The notes under the pieces are model-generated. The model did no database searches, was not told the origin of the DNA, and was given only the letters and a program-made list of their open reading frames with translations. A program made the position numbers and the translations under genes. From positions 1-64,000 of the forward strand of contig JADGDR010000007.1 of NCBI GenBank assembly GCA_016744795.1: a DNA stretch of 64,000 nt. Direction: 5' to 3'. The stretch comes from Sulfurospirillum sp. Lineage in GTDB: Bacteria > Campylobacterota > Campylobacteria > Campylobacterales > Sulfurospirillaceae. Positions 7,752 to 15,762 of the stretch are shown one piece after another (the stretch's first letter is position 1; each line of letters starts with the position of its first letter).

Positions 7752-9091
7752 ATAAAATAGTATTAATAGGAGCAGGAAGCAGTTCTTTTGCAAGGCAACT
7801 TTTATGCGCAATGTTTTCTTATGATAAGGTGAAAGATTCAACTTTTGTTTTACATGACATTAATAAAAGCAAACTTTATTTTACATATAATTTTACACAA
7901 AAATTAATTAAACAAGAAAATACAAAAGCAAAAGTAATAAAAACACTATGTTTAGAGGAAGCTTTACGCGATGCAGATTTTGTAATAACAGCTTTTACTG
8001 TTGGAGGGATAAAAGTTTGGGAAAAGGATCTTTTAATACCTTTAAAATATGGTGTTGACCAAGATGCTGGAGATACAATGGGACCTGGAGGTATGTTTAG
8101 AGCAATGAGAGATATCCCAGTACTTGTAGATATTGCAAAAAAAATGGAAAAACTATGTCCTAATGCACTTTTGTTAAATTATTCAAATCCATTAGCACCA
8201 ATGGTTAAAGCTGTAAAAGAGACAACGTCTATAAATATTGTTGGACTTTGTTATGCAGTTCAATCTACAGTAGCACAGATTCTTGGCTTTTTAGGTGAAG
8301 ACAAGTGGATTTCTAATCCAGATGAAAATAAAAAAAGACATGACATAGTAAATTCTAAGATTAGTGAAAATGTAGAGTTTGAGTTTGCTGGAATCAATCA
8401 TATGACTTGGATTACAAAAATAAGTTTAAATGGAGAAGATTTATACCCAAAAATCAGAAAACTTGTTAATGATGAAAAAGTCAAAAAAGAAGATTTAGTA
8501 AGAGTAGAATTATTAAAAACTTTTGACTACTTTTGTACGCCAAATCATTGGCATTTAAGTGACTATCTACCATATTTTAAAAAAAATGAAAAACTTACAA
8601 AAAAATTCTTGCCAATTAGATGGAATTTGTTAAATTTAGAACGTGAAAAAGTTAAATTAATGACAAGACAAATGGAAGATGAAATAAGTGATAAAACAAC
8701 AATAACCGTAAAAGAAAATATCTTCAATGCACCAAAAATCATAAATGCAATAATGAATAATAAAAAAATAAGGGTAAATATAAATACAAATAATGACAAT
8801 TATGTTCCAAACTTACCTTTACACAGTATCGTTGAAATACCTGCTTTTGTAGATAAAAATGGGATAAAGCCTTGCCGCGTTACAAATCTCTCAAATGCTT
8901 GTGCTTCATTAAATAAAACTAATATACTTTTTCAAGAACTTTTGGTTGAAGGTGTTTTAAAAAAGGACCTGAAACTATTAAAACAAGCATTATGCTTTGA
9001 TCCTCTAACTTCGGCAGTTTGCACCCTAGATGAGATTTCTAGTATGTTTGATGAAATGTATAAGGATCAACAAGAACTTTTAAGTTTTTAA
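7748..9091 (+). CDS. Glycoside hydrolase family 4 (alpha-galactosidase/alpha-glucosidase type)
   Basis: GH4 enzymes cleave glycosides in the cytosol by an NAD+- and Mn2+-dependent oxidation/elimination route. The 447-residue protein shows the N-terminal Rossmann motif KIVLIGAGSSSFA, FVITAFTVGG, the GDTMGPGGMFRAMRDIP motif of the MelA/AglA branch, LLLNYSNPL, the metal-binding Cys in GLCYAVQ (about residue 168) and His in FAGINHMTWI (about 218). It lacks clear signs of phospho-sugar specificity, so an unphosphorylated alpha-glycoside or glucuronide is more likely, consistent with ABC rather than PTS uptake. I place the start at 7748 (ATGA overlap with the permease stop); the frame is open upstream but that would overlap more. 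No sugar kinase is encoded nearby. Confidence 0.88.
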   Translation: MNKIVLIGAGSSSFARQLLCAMFSYDKVKDSTFVLHDINKSKLYFTYNFTQKLIKQENTKAKVIKTLCLEEALRDADFVITAFTVGGIKVWEKDLLIPLKYGVDQDAGDTMGPGGMFRAMRDIPVLVDIAKKMEKLCPNALLLNYSNPLAPMVKAVKETTSINIVGLCYAVQSTVAQILGFLGEDKWISNPDENKKRHDIVNSKISENVEFEFAGINHMTWITKISLNGEDLYPKIRKLVNDEKVKKEDLVRVELLKTFDYFCTPNHWHLSDYLPYFKKNEKLTKKFLPIRWNLLNLEREKVKLMTRQMEDEISDKTTITVKENIFNAPKIINAIMNNKKIRVNINTNNDNYVPNLPLHSIVEIPAFVDKNGIKPCRVTNLSNACASLNKTNILFQELLVEGVLKKDLKLLKQALCFDPLTSAVCTLDEISSMFDEMYKDQQELLSF

Positions 9092-9163
9092 ATTCAACAT
9101 CAATTAAGATAAACTTTAAAAGACTCAAGAAAATTTAAACTAAGAAGAGCAATGTTTAAATAT

Positions 9164-10522
9164 TTAGTTTTTATCGTTTAAACGAGCAAGCTCTAATTTT
9201 TTCTTTGTATATATTTTCATAAAAATTGCCGCACTAGTCATAGTAATGAACATGCTTATCCATAAATATATAATTGATAAATGAAAAATATTTACAACTA
9301 AGAAAAACAGAATCAAAGGCATAAATATCTGTCTATAAAAACCAATATAAGGTATCATAAATGGATTTTTGATACCTTGAAGAGTAGAGTTTGATATAAA
9401 CAATGTAATGAATGAAAAGAATATAAAACTTTCAAATACTATATACGTATATGCGATATCTACTACCTCTATATCTGTATCAAATACCATAATCATATAC
9501 TTTCCAAATAGGGCAATCAAAACTACACCTATGGCACTCATTATGTAACCATATGTTGAAGCTTTATATATAACTTCATCTATCCTATCAAAGTTTTTAG
9601 CACCAAAGTTGTTTGATACGATAGATAAAACAGCTGTATTTAGACCCAACATTGGAAGCAAAATAATCTGTTCAACTCTATATCCAATTCCAAAAGCAGC
9701 AACCGCTTTAAACCCATATGTAGATATAAAGTACATAGCAATCATACTTCCAAATGACATTAAAAACATATTTAAACTAGTAGGAATAGCTTGTTTTAGT
9801 AAATGTTTATAAACTTTTATATTGGGTGTAGATTTAAAAAATAGTGATACATTAAAAAGTTTTGTTAGATAAAATCTATACATCATATAAAAAAGTGTTA
9901 TGTACTGAATCAAAACTGTTGCAATTGCAACTCCACTAATCCCAAATGCAGGGATAAAAGAAAATCCATATATAAACAATGGATCAAGGATTAGGTTTAA
10001 TATAAATCCAACTACTAAGATATTTCTATAACTTTTAGTATCGCCAAGGGCTATTAAAACCGCATTAGCTCCTAGTCCTATAAGCATTGGGAAAATGCCT
10101 AAAAGTATTATGTAAGTATATTCAAGTGCGTACTCTAGAACCTTACCAGATGCGCCTATTGAAACAAATATGAACTCCAAAAGTAAAAAGCTAATAACAG
10201 ATAAAATAAGAGAGATAAGTATAAACAAACTTATACCATTTGATGCATAAACCTGAGCCATATTTTTTTTGTGTTTCCCAAGTGCCCCACCTACGTACGC
10301 GGTAATTGCAGACGATAAACCAAAACTTATAGATAAAAGCATAAAGAAAATCATAAAGCTATAAGTAAGTGCAGAGATGGCTGCTGTTGATATTTGACCA
10401 ATATAAAATGTATCTACTACGTTATACATTGTGTTAAAAAATAGGCCTACACTTGACGGAATTGCAATTTGTACAATTAATTTTTTTATATCTTTGGTGA
10501 TGAGTTCATTTGTTTTTTTCAT
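9164..10522 (-). CDS. MATE family multidrug/cation efflux pump
   Basis: A 452-residue inner-membrane protein with about twelve hydrophobic helices in two repeats. The start (IKKLIVQIAIPSSVGLFFNTMYNVVDTFYIG) is diagnostic of the DinF/NorM-like MATE group, and the second half repeats the pattern (LKQAIPTSLNMFLMSFGSM). It should expel organic cations using an ion gradient. Transcribed alone, divergent from the ABM gene and convergent with the GH4 operon. Substrates cannot be predicted. Confidence 0.9.
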   Translation of the reverse strand: MKKTNELITKDIKKLIVQIAIPSSVGLFFNTMYNVVDTFYIGQISTAAISALTYSFMIFFMLLSISFGLSSAITAYVGGALGKHKKNMAQVYASNGISLFILISLILSVISFLLLEFIFVSIGASGKVLEYALEYTYIILLGIFPMLIGLGANAVLIALGDTKSYRNILVVGFILNLILDPLFIYGFSFIPAFGISGVAIATVLIQYITLFYMMYRFYLTKLFNVSLFFKSTPNIKVYKHLLKQAIPTSLNMFLMSFGSMIAMYFISTYGFKAVAAFGIGYRVEQIILLPMLGLNTAVLSIVSNNFGAKNFDRIDEVIYKASTYGYIMSAIGVVLIALFGKYMIMVFDTDIEVVDIAYTYIVFESFIFFSFITLFISNSTLQGIKNPFMIPYIGFYRQIFMPLILFFLVVNIFHLSIIYLWISMFITMTSAAIFMKIYTKKKLELARLNDKN

Positions 10523-10616
10523 AATGAATTATATCTAAATATAAAAAAATATTATGAAAAAATTTAAAATAATTATTTTCAATTTCTTGATTTATAATCC
10601 ATTTGAACTATTTAGT

Positions 10617-10658
10617 TATAATTTAAGACAGGAGATATATATTCTCCTAAAATATCTC
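10617..10658 (+). promoter_or_regulatory. Promoter and two mutually exclusive leader hairpins before the ABM gene
   Basis: TATAAT at 10617-10622 puts the transcript start near 10629. The transcript would then begin with AGGAGA(10630-10635)-7 bases-TCTCCT(10643-10648). An alternative pairing uses GAGATAT (10632-10638) and ATATCTC (10652-10658). The two cannot form together, and the second ends before the AAAAGGA ribosome site of the gene at 10673. Either a regulatory leader or chance in AT-rich DNA. Confidence 0.4.
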
Positions 10659-10672
10659 ATAAAAGGATTAAA

Positions 10673-10987
10673 GTGGTAATAGTTTTTACAAAATTTCCAA
10701 TCAAACTAGAGTTTAATGAGCAATACTCAGCTCATCTTAAAGTTGCAGTGACAAAACATCAAATTGAAGAGCAATCTGGTTTTATAGCCATGAAGCTTTT
10801 AGCTCCGCAACATATGCCTCATGTTTCTAAAAATAACAATTTTACAATAGAAACAACTTGGAAAGATATGAAAAGTTTTTTAGATTATACAAAAAGTGAT
10901 GTATTTGCAAAATCACACGAAAATATGCCACCAAGAGATTGGTTTAGTGGCCGTCCTGAAGTTGAAGTTTACGAAACGATAGATTAG
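10673..10987 (+). CDS. Antibiotic-biosynthesis-monooxygenase (ABM) domain protein
   Basis: A 104-residue single-domain protein of the dimeric alpha+beta barrel type. SGFIAMKLLAP, the ETTWKDMKSFLDYTKSDVF segment and the final PRDWFSGRPEVEVYE are typical of small ABM proteins in this phylum. The family includes quinol monooxygenases and heme-degrading enzymes, but the asparagine and tryptophan pattern of IsdG-type heme oxygenases is not clear, so the reaction is left open. Start is GTG with AAAAGGATTAAA before it. A strong terminator follows. Confidence 0.75.
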   Translation: MVIVFTKFPIKLEFNEQYSAHLKVAVTKHQIEEQSGFIAMKLLAPQHMPHVSKNNNFTIETTWKDMKSFLDYTKSDVFAKSHENMPPRDWFSGRPEVEVYETID

Positions 10988-10990
10988 ATT

Positions 10991-11027
10991 AAAAAAGTGA
11001 GAACTTAGACACTCTCACTTTTTTTCA
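10991..11027. terminator. Bidirectional intrinsic terminator
   Basis: A-tract, GTGAGA (10997-11002), 10-base loop, TCTCAC (11013-11018), then a T-tract. The symmetric A and T tracts extend the stem and let it serve both the ABM gene and the convergent small gene at 11038. Confidence 0.85.
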
Positions 11028-11037
11028 TTAATTCTAT

Positions 11038-11325
11038 TCAGGTTTTTAATTTTTTGTAAAAAAAATCGCCATGGACAGATTCATTTTTAATTTTTTTGAT
11101 AGCACCTTTAAGAAGTTTTTCATATCTTAAGACATCTATGTTTAAACTTTTCATCACAACTTCGGGAGTGATACATTCAACCTTAGCATTTAAAACTTCT
11201 AGCTCTTTTTTAGTCATTCTTTTTTTTAAAAGAACTGATAACTCTTCCTTACTTTTTACAAGCTCTCGTTTATCACCCAAAACCATTTTAATAATTTCGA
11301 TGGCATTTAACTCTTTTATCGTCAT
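11038..11325 (-). CDS. Conserved-looking hypothetical protein, 95 residues
   Basis: I do not recognise this family. The protein is highly charged and mostly helical, without a signal peptide or membrane segment. It is rich in Lys and Glu, with a K-S-K-E-E-L repeat-like stretch in the middle and one Cys (VECITPEV). A good SD (AAAGGAAAAC) precedes the ATG, and it lies 19 bases downstream of the DEAD-box gene on the same strand, so it is probably in that transcript. A role linked to RNA handling is only a guess from the neighbour. Confidence 0.6.
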   Translation of the reverse strand: MTIKELNAIEIIKMVLGDKRELVKSKEELSVLLKKRMTKKELEVLNAKVECITPEVVMKSLNIDVLRYEKLLKGAIKKIKNESVHGDFFYKKLKT

Positions 11326-11344
11326 TGTTTTCCTTTTAGAGTTT

Positions 11345-12676
11345 CTATTTTTTTTGAGTCGATACTTTCATTTTGCTATTTTTTCTTTTCTTCATAGTTG
11401 CTTTTTTCTGAGCATTTTTGTCATTTGCTTTTTTCTTTCTCATACCAACAACATTATTTGCAGTTTTATTTCTTTTTTCTTGGCTTCGCTCAATTTTTCC
11501 TCTGAGTGTATGTTTTCTTGCTTCTTTTTCAATCCAATCTTTAGGCTCATAACCTTCAAAAAATTCTACTTGAAGTGCATATTTCAGTAGTCTTTCAATC
11601 TCTTTTAAAACACTTTTTTCTTCTTTACAAACCAAAGAAATAGCTTCACCCTCATTTCCAGCACGTCCAGTTCTGCCAATTCTATGAATATAGTCTTCAG
11701 CGTCACCAGGAAGCTCATAGTTAATTACATGAGGAAGATCCTCAATATCGAGACCACGTGAAGCAATGTCAGTAGCCACAAGAACACGAATATTTCCAGC
11801 TTTAAAATCTTTAAGTGCTTTAGTTCGTTGAGAATGGGCTTTATCACCATGTAAAATCAATGTTTTTAAACCACTTTTTTCAAGGTATTCACCTACTTCG
11901 TCTGCACTTGCTCTGGTTTTTGTAAAAACCAATACTTGATGCCAATTGCGTGAACCAATCATAAATGACAATAGTGCTGTTTTTTTATCTTGATCACACA
12001 CATAAATGGTTTGTTTAACTTTTTTTGCCAAATCACCTTGATTGTTTATCGTAACGTTAATAGGTTTAATCGAAGTCAGCTCAGAAAATCGTTTAACAGA
12101 TTTACTCTGTTCAACAGAAAAAAGCAGTGTTTGACGTTTTTGAGGAACCATCTGTGAAATAGTGACAATTTCTTCCCAAAATCCCATATCTAAGATTCTA
12201 TCTGATTCATCAAATACAAGGATTTCTACCTTAGAAAGATTAAGATTACCTTGTTTAATATGCTCCATTAAACGCCCTGGAGTTGCCACCAAAATATCGA
12301 TGCCTCGTTCAAGTTTCTTGGTTTGTGGAGTAAATTTAACACCACCATAAATAGCACAACTCTGTAATTTAAGCTTTTTACCATAGCTTTCAATACTTTT
12401 TCCAACTTGTGCTGCAAGTTCTCTAGTTGGAACTAAAACAAGCGCTCTTATTGCTCTTTTTGTTTTCTCTTTAGTCTCTTTTTTAGCCAATAATTGTAAA
12501 ATAGGAAGTGCATATGCAGCTGTCTTTCCTGTACCTGTTTGGGCTGTTGCCATCACATCTTTACCATCTAGAACTAATGGGATAACTTTTTTTTGCACAG
12601 GTGTTGCTTTTGTATAGCCTAGTTCACCAACAGTGGTGAATAATTCAGGCACTAAGCCTAGTTTTTCAAACGACAT
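11345..12676 (-). CDS. DEAD-box RNA helicase, RhlE-like, with altered motifs II and III
   Basis: A 443-residue helicase of the RhlE group, probably for ribosome assembly or mRNA turnover. Q-motif region GYTKATPVQ, motif I ATAQTGTGKT, motif Ia PTRELAAQ, GG, TPGRL, motif V DIASRGLD and motif VI HRIGRTGRAG are intact, followed by a basic C-terminal tail for RNA binding. Motif II reads DESD instead of DEAD, and motif III reads SVE instead of SAT (codons tct gtt gaa, near 12110). I chose ATG 12676 because AAGGAA precedes it and MSFEKLGL is the family start; the open frame continues upstream through non-homologous sequence. Confidence 0.9.
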   Translation of the reverse strand: MSFEKLGLVPELFTTVGELGYTKATPVQKKVIPLVLDGKDVMATAQTGTGKTAAYALPILQLLAKKETKEKTKRAIRALVLVPTRELAAQVGKSIESYGKKLKLQSCAIYGGVKFTPQTKKLERGIDILVATPGRLMEHIKQGNLNLSKVEILVFDESDRILDMGFWEEIVTISQMVPQKRQTLLFSVEQSKSVKRFSELTSIKPINVTINNQGDLAKKVKQTIYVCDQDKKTALLSFMIGSRNWHQVLVFTKTRASADEVGEYLEKSGLKTLILHGDKAHSQRTKALKDFKAGNIRVLVATDIASRGLDIEDLPHVINYELPGDAEDYIHRIGRTGRAGNEGEAISLVCKEEKSVLKEIERLLKYALQVEFFEGYEPKDWIEKEARKHTLRGKIERSQEKRNKTANNVVGMRKKKANDKNAQKKATMKKRKNSKMKVSTQKK

Positions 12677-12883
12677 AAATATTCCTTCTTTTATTTCTTC
12701 TTTATTATATCTAAAAAACACTATATAAAAAGAAAGACTATCTATTTGAAAACTAGAAAATAAAAGTAAAATAATAGTCCTAAAACCCACCAGATAAGAC
12801 TTATAATAAAAATTAAGTTTTATTATATATTTAAAGGGGTACAATTCAAATTGAGTAAATTTATAGTAAACAGGCAATATATT

Positions 12884-14332
12884 ATGTTAGATACCAGACA
12901 TTATGTCTCCAAAATTCTCAATCATAGGTTTAAAATATCAGTCAAGAGTTCAGTAATTAAATTTATTATCTCTTTTTTAATTGCATATTTTATCGCTTTT
13001 ATTCCTGTTTATACAGGATTAAATAATCAATCTACATACATGCTTTTTATTATTGTATTTTCTGCATCTTTATGGATGAGTGAAGCTGTTCCTGCTTTTG
13101 CAGTATCATTTTTAATTATCGCTTTAGAAATCATGTTTTTAGGTTTTCACGATTTTGATTTTAGTAGTGGCTCAAAAGAGTGGATGTACTTTTTAAAACC
13201 TTGGTCTTCTCCTTTAGTATTTTTATTTGTTGCTGGTTTCATTCTAGCAATTGCCGCATCTAAAACAAAATTGGACTTGTGGCTTGCAAAAAAAATTCTT
13301 TTTTACTTTGGAAATAAACCCAAAAATGTTCTTTCAGGACTTATGCTTATTACTTTTGTTTTATCTATGTTTATTTCAAACACTGCAACTACAGCTATGA
13401 TGATGACCATGCTAATACCAATACTTAAAAATATGAGAAAAGACAATCCATTTCAAAAAGCAATTTTATTAGCCATTGTAGTTTCCGCAAATATTGGAGG
13501 AATGGGTACTATTATTGGCACACCTCCAAATGCAATTGCAGTTGGTATTTTAGGTGACAATGCTCCTTCATTTGTATCATGGATGTTTTTGGCTCTTCCT
13601 CCAGCAATATTAATTGTTCTAATTTTAAGATTTGTTATACTAAAAGCTTATCCTTCGAATGAAGATATAATAGATATTAGTCAAATGAAAAAAGTTCAGC
13701 ATTATGATGACTCTACTACAGACTTTACTCCAATTCCTACCATTCCAAGTTGGAAAAAGATTTTGGTTATAGTAATATTTGCTATGACAATTTTACTATG
13801 GCTTACTGGACCATTTCACCACATACCAACTCCTGTCGTTTCACTGCTTCCAGTAGTTATATTTAGCCTATTTGGTGTAATTGATACTGAAGATGTAAGA
13901 GAGATTAGATGGGATGTAATCATACTTATTATCGGTGGTTTGGCACTTGGCTCAGGAGTTGCAAAAACTGGACTCGACAGCTGGTTAGGTGCTCAATTTA
14001 GCCTAGATGGTTTAAGCGTTTATGTAATAGTGGCTATATTCGCTTCTATTGTTGTATTGGTTTCAAATTTCATGAGCAATACAGCTGCAACCAATATCAT
14101 GTTACCACTTGTAGTAGCTCTTGTTGGTTCTCTTGGAGATAGTGTAGTTTCATTCATAGTAATTTCAGTGGCTCTATGTGCATCTTGTGCTATGATGCTT
14201 CCTGTATCTACTCCACCAAACGCAATAGCTTTCTCTTCAGGGCAACTCTTTTCCAAAGATTTTATGCTCATAGGAGTAATATCTGCTGTTGTTGGACCTA
14301 TTATGATTTTAGGAATTTTAGGTCTACACTAA
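12884..14332 (+). CDS. DASS (SLC13-type) sodium:dicarboxylate/sulfate symporter
   Basis: A polytopic inner-membrane transporter of about 482 residues. Two copies of the SNT sodium/carboxylate-binding signature are visible: MFISNTATTAMM followed by TIIGTPPNAIAVG, and FMSNTAATNIMLP followed by PVSTPPNAIAFSSG. This is the VcINDY/CitT/SdcS family, which imports succinate, malate, citrate or sulfate with Na+. C4-dicarboxylate uptake would suit an organism living on organic acids. The start is uncertain: ATG 12884 has only a weak SD, while TTG 12851 lies 13 bases after AAAGGGG and would add 11 residues. Divergent from the DEAD-box gene. Confidence 0.88.
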   Translation: MLDTRHYVSKILNHRFKISVKSSVIKFIISFLIAYFIAFIPVYTGLNNQSTYMLFIIVFSASLWMSEAVPAFAVSFLIIALEIMFLGFHDFDFSSGSKEWMYFLKPWSSPLVFLFVAGFILAIAASKTKLDLWLAKKILFYFGNKPKNVLSGLMLITFVLSMFISNTATTAMMMTMLIPILKNMRKDNPFQKAILLAIVVSANIGGMGTIIGTPPNAIAVGILGDNAPSFVSWMFLALPPAILIVLILRFVILKAYPSNEDIIDISQMKKVQHYDDSTTDFTPIPTIPSWKKILVIVIFAMTILLWLTGPFHHIPTPVVSLLPVVIFSLFGVIDTEDVREIRWDVIILIIGGLALGSGVAKTGLDSWLGAQFSLDGLSVYVIVAIFASIVVLVSNFMSNTAATNIMLPLVVALVGSLGDSVVSFIVISVALCASCAMMLPVSTPPNAIAFSSGQLFSKDFMLIGVISAVVGPIMILGILGLH

Positions 14333-14356
14333 TTTGATGTAAAATTTCAGGAGATA

Positions 14357-15250
14357 ATGTTGGCATTACAAAATAAATTATATGCTCTATTAGAAGAGCC
14401 TGAAAAAAACAAATATTCATATGGTTTAAATATCTTTATATATGTTCTTATAATCGTCAGTATTGTCTCATTAATGATTTCTACTATAGATGAATACAAT
14501 GAAAAATATAGTTTTATTTTGTCTTCAATCAAACATATCATAATGCCTATTTTTGTATTTGAATATGGATTTCGTCTTTATGCCTCAGGAAGTTTAAAAA
14601 AATACCGTGGATTTCATGGCAAGTTAAAGTACATGACATCTGCTTATGCTATCATTGATTTAATCGTGATTATTCCATATTTTTTTATTGGTTTTGATTT
14701 TAACAGTACTTTTATTAGAAGTTTACGTTTTTTTAGGATTTTTAGACTTTTTAGGATGAAAAAACAAGCAGAATTTGTAAAAGTTATCAGTCACATACTC
14801 TCTTCAAAAAAAGAAGAATTTATTGTGCTTCTTTTTTGTACTTTTGCAATCATAATTTTCCTATCTTTTATAGTCTTTGAATCAGAACATAAGGCACAAC
14901 CAGAAGTATTTACAAACATCCCACAAACACTCTGGTGGGCTGTTGCTACATTAACAACAGTTGGTTATGGCGACATGTATCCCATAACTACCTTAGGCAA
15001 ATTCATAACAGCACTGGTTTCTATCCTAGGCATTGCCTTTATTGCGATTCCTGGAGGCATATTTGCATCAGAATTTGTAAATGTATTTTCAAAAAGAAAA
15101 CTACAAAGAAAAAATAAAAACAGGTGTTTAAAATGTGATTCAACAAATATAGAGTTGATAGACAACCCAGAACTATCTTATGATGGGAAAGTTAAAAAGT
15201 TAAAAAAATTAAGATATTGCAAAGATTGTGGACTTTACTCATTAACATAG
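14357..15250 (+). CDS. Voltage-gated K+ channel with C-terminal zinc ribbon
   Basis: A 297-residue six-helix Kv-type channel subunit. The S4 voltage sensor has regularly spaced arginines (FIRSLRFFRIFRLFRMKK, about residues 118-135). The pore has the K+ selectivity filter TLTTVGYGDMYP (about 196-207), then S6 with IAIPGGIFASEF. The last 45 residues hold two C-x2-C pairs (CLKCDS and CKDCGL) spaced like a zinc ribbon, an unusual cytoplasmic addition. It lies 24 bases after the DASS gene with a good SD (CAGGAGATA), so the two may be cotranscribed. Confidence 0.92.
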   Translation: MLALQNKLYALLEEPEKNKYSYGLNIFIYVLIIVSIVSLMISTIDEYNEKYSFILSSIKHIIMPIFVFEYGFRLYASGSLKKYRGFHGKLKYMTSAYAIIDLIVIIPYFFIGFDFNSTFIRSLRFFRIFRLFRMKKQAEFVKVISHILSSKKEEFIVLLFCTFAIIIFLSFIVFESEHKAQPEVFTNIPQTLWWAVATLTTVGYGDMYPITTLGKFITALVSILGIAFIAIPGGIFASEFVNVFSKRKLQRKNKNRCLKCDSTNIELIDNPELSYDGKVKKLKKLRYCKDCGLYSLT

Positions 15251-15258
15251 TATTGTAT

Positions 15259-15549
15259 TTAAGCGCTACTTTTAGTGCTTATTAATTCTAAATCAGAATC
15301 TAATATCCAAAATGCATTTTTTTCTTCATTGTGACAAGATAAATTGTACTTATCAACCTCATCACCAAATTTAACCAATAATTGTAATTCACTCCCATTA
15401 GAAGCAAGATGAGTAATCTCTCTTTTTCTGATAACCTTACCTGTATGACTTATTAGTTTCCAATAGTTTTGTTTTATACCCACTTCACTACAAACTTTTG
15501 TCCCAAAAAATGACTCCATCTTAACACAATCATTGAGTAAAAAATTCAT
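15259..15549 (-). CDS. Hypothetical protein, 96 residues
   Basis: Not recognised. ATG 15549 is chosen because AAAGGAATATA precedes it; the frame extends upstream to 15618 without a ribosome site. The protein is small and soluble in character, with beta-strand-like stretches (NYWKLISHTGKVIRKREI, LQLLVKFGDEVDKYNL) and no membrane segment. It stands alone, convergent with the channel gene. The 213-base gap upstream (15550-15762) carries only the dgt promoter. Confidence 0.55.
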   Translation of the reverse strand: MNFLLNDCVKMESFFGTKVCSEVGIKQNYWKLISHTGKVIRKREITHLASNGSELQLLVKFGDEVDKYNLSCHNEEKNAFWILDSDLELISTKSSA

Positions 15550-15712
15550 TATATTCCTTTTTATACACAAACAAATCTTCATAATTGAATGATTACAAAA
15601 ACCCGCTATTAATAACAAATATTATAATCTAGAAGTGTTAGTTAAGTGTAAGTTTTACGCAAAAACCACCTTACTTAAATAACATATACATATGTTACTA
15701 ATATGCTTCTGC

Positions 15713-15718
15713 TATAAT
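15713..15718 (+). promoter_or_regulatory. -10 promoter element for dgt
   Basis: GCTATAATTT with TATAAT at 15713-15718, 45 bases before the dgt ATG. The same GCTATAATT pattern occurs before uvrB in this window, as expected for sigma-70 promoters of this phylum, which rely on the -10 more than on a -35 box. Confidence 0.6.
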
Positions 15719-15762
15719 TTGTAAACAAATATACTCTACAAAAACAAAAAAGAAGGAAATAA

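Noticed and set aside
11096-11590. 164-residue plus-strand ORF across the small gene and the DEAD-box 3' end
   Set aside because: Phe/Ser-rich shadow of Lys-rich minus-strand coding; no promoter or SD.
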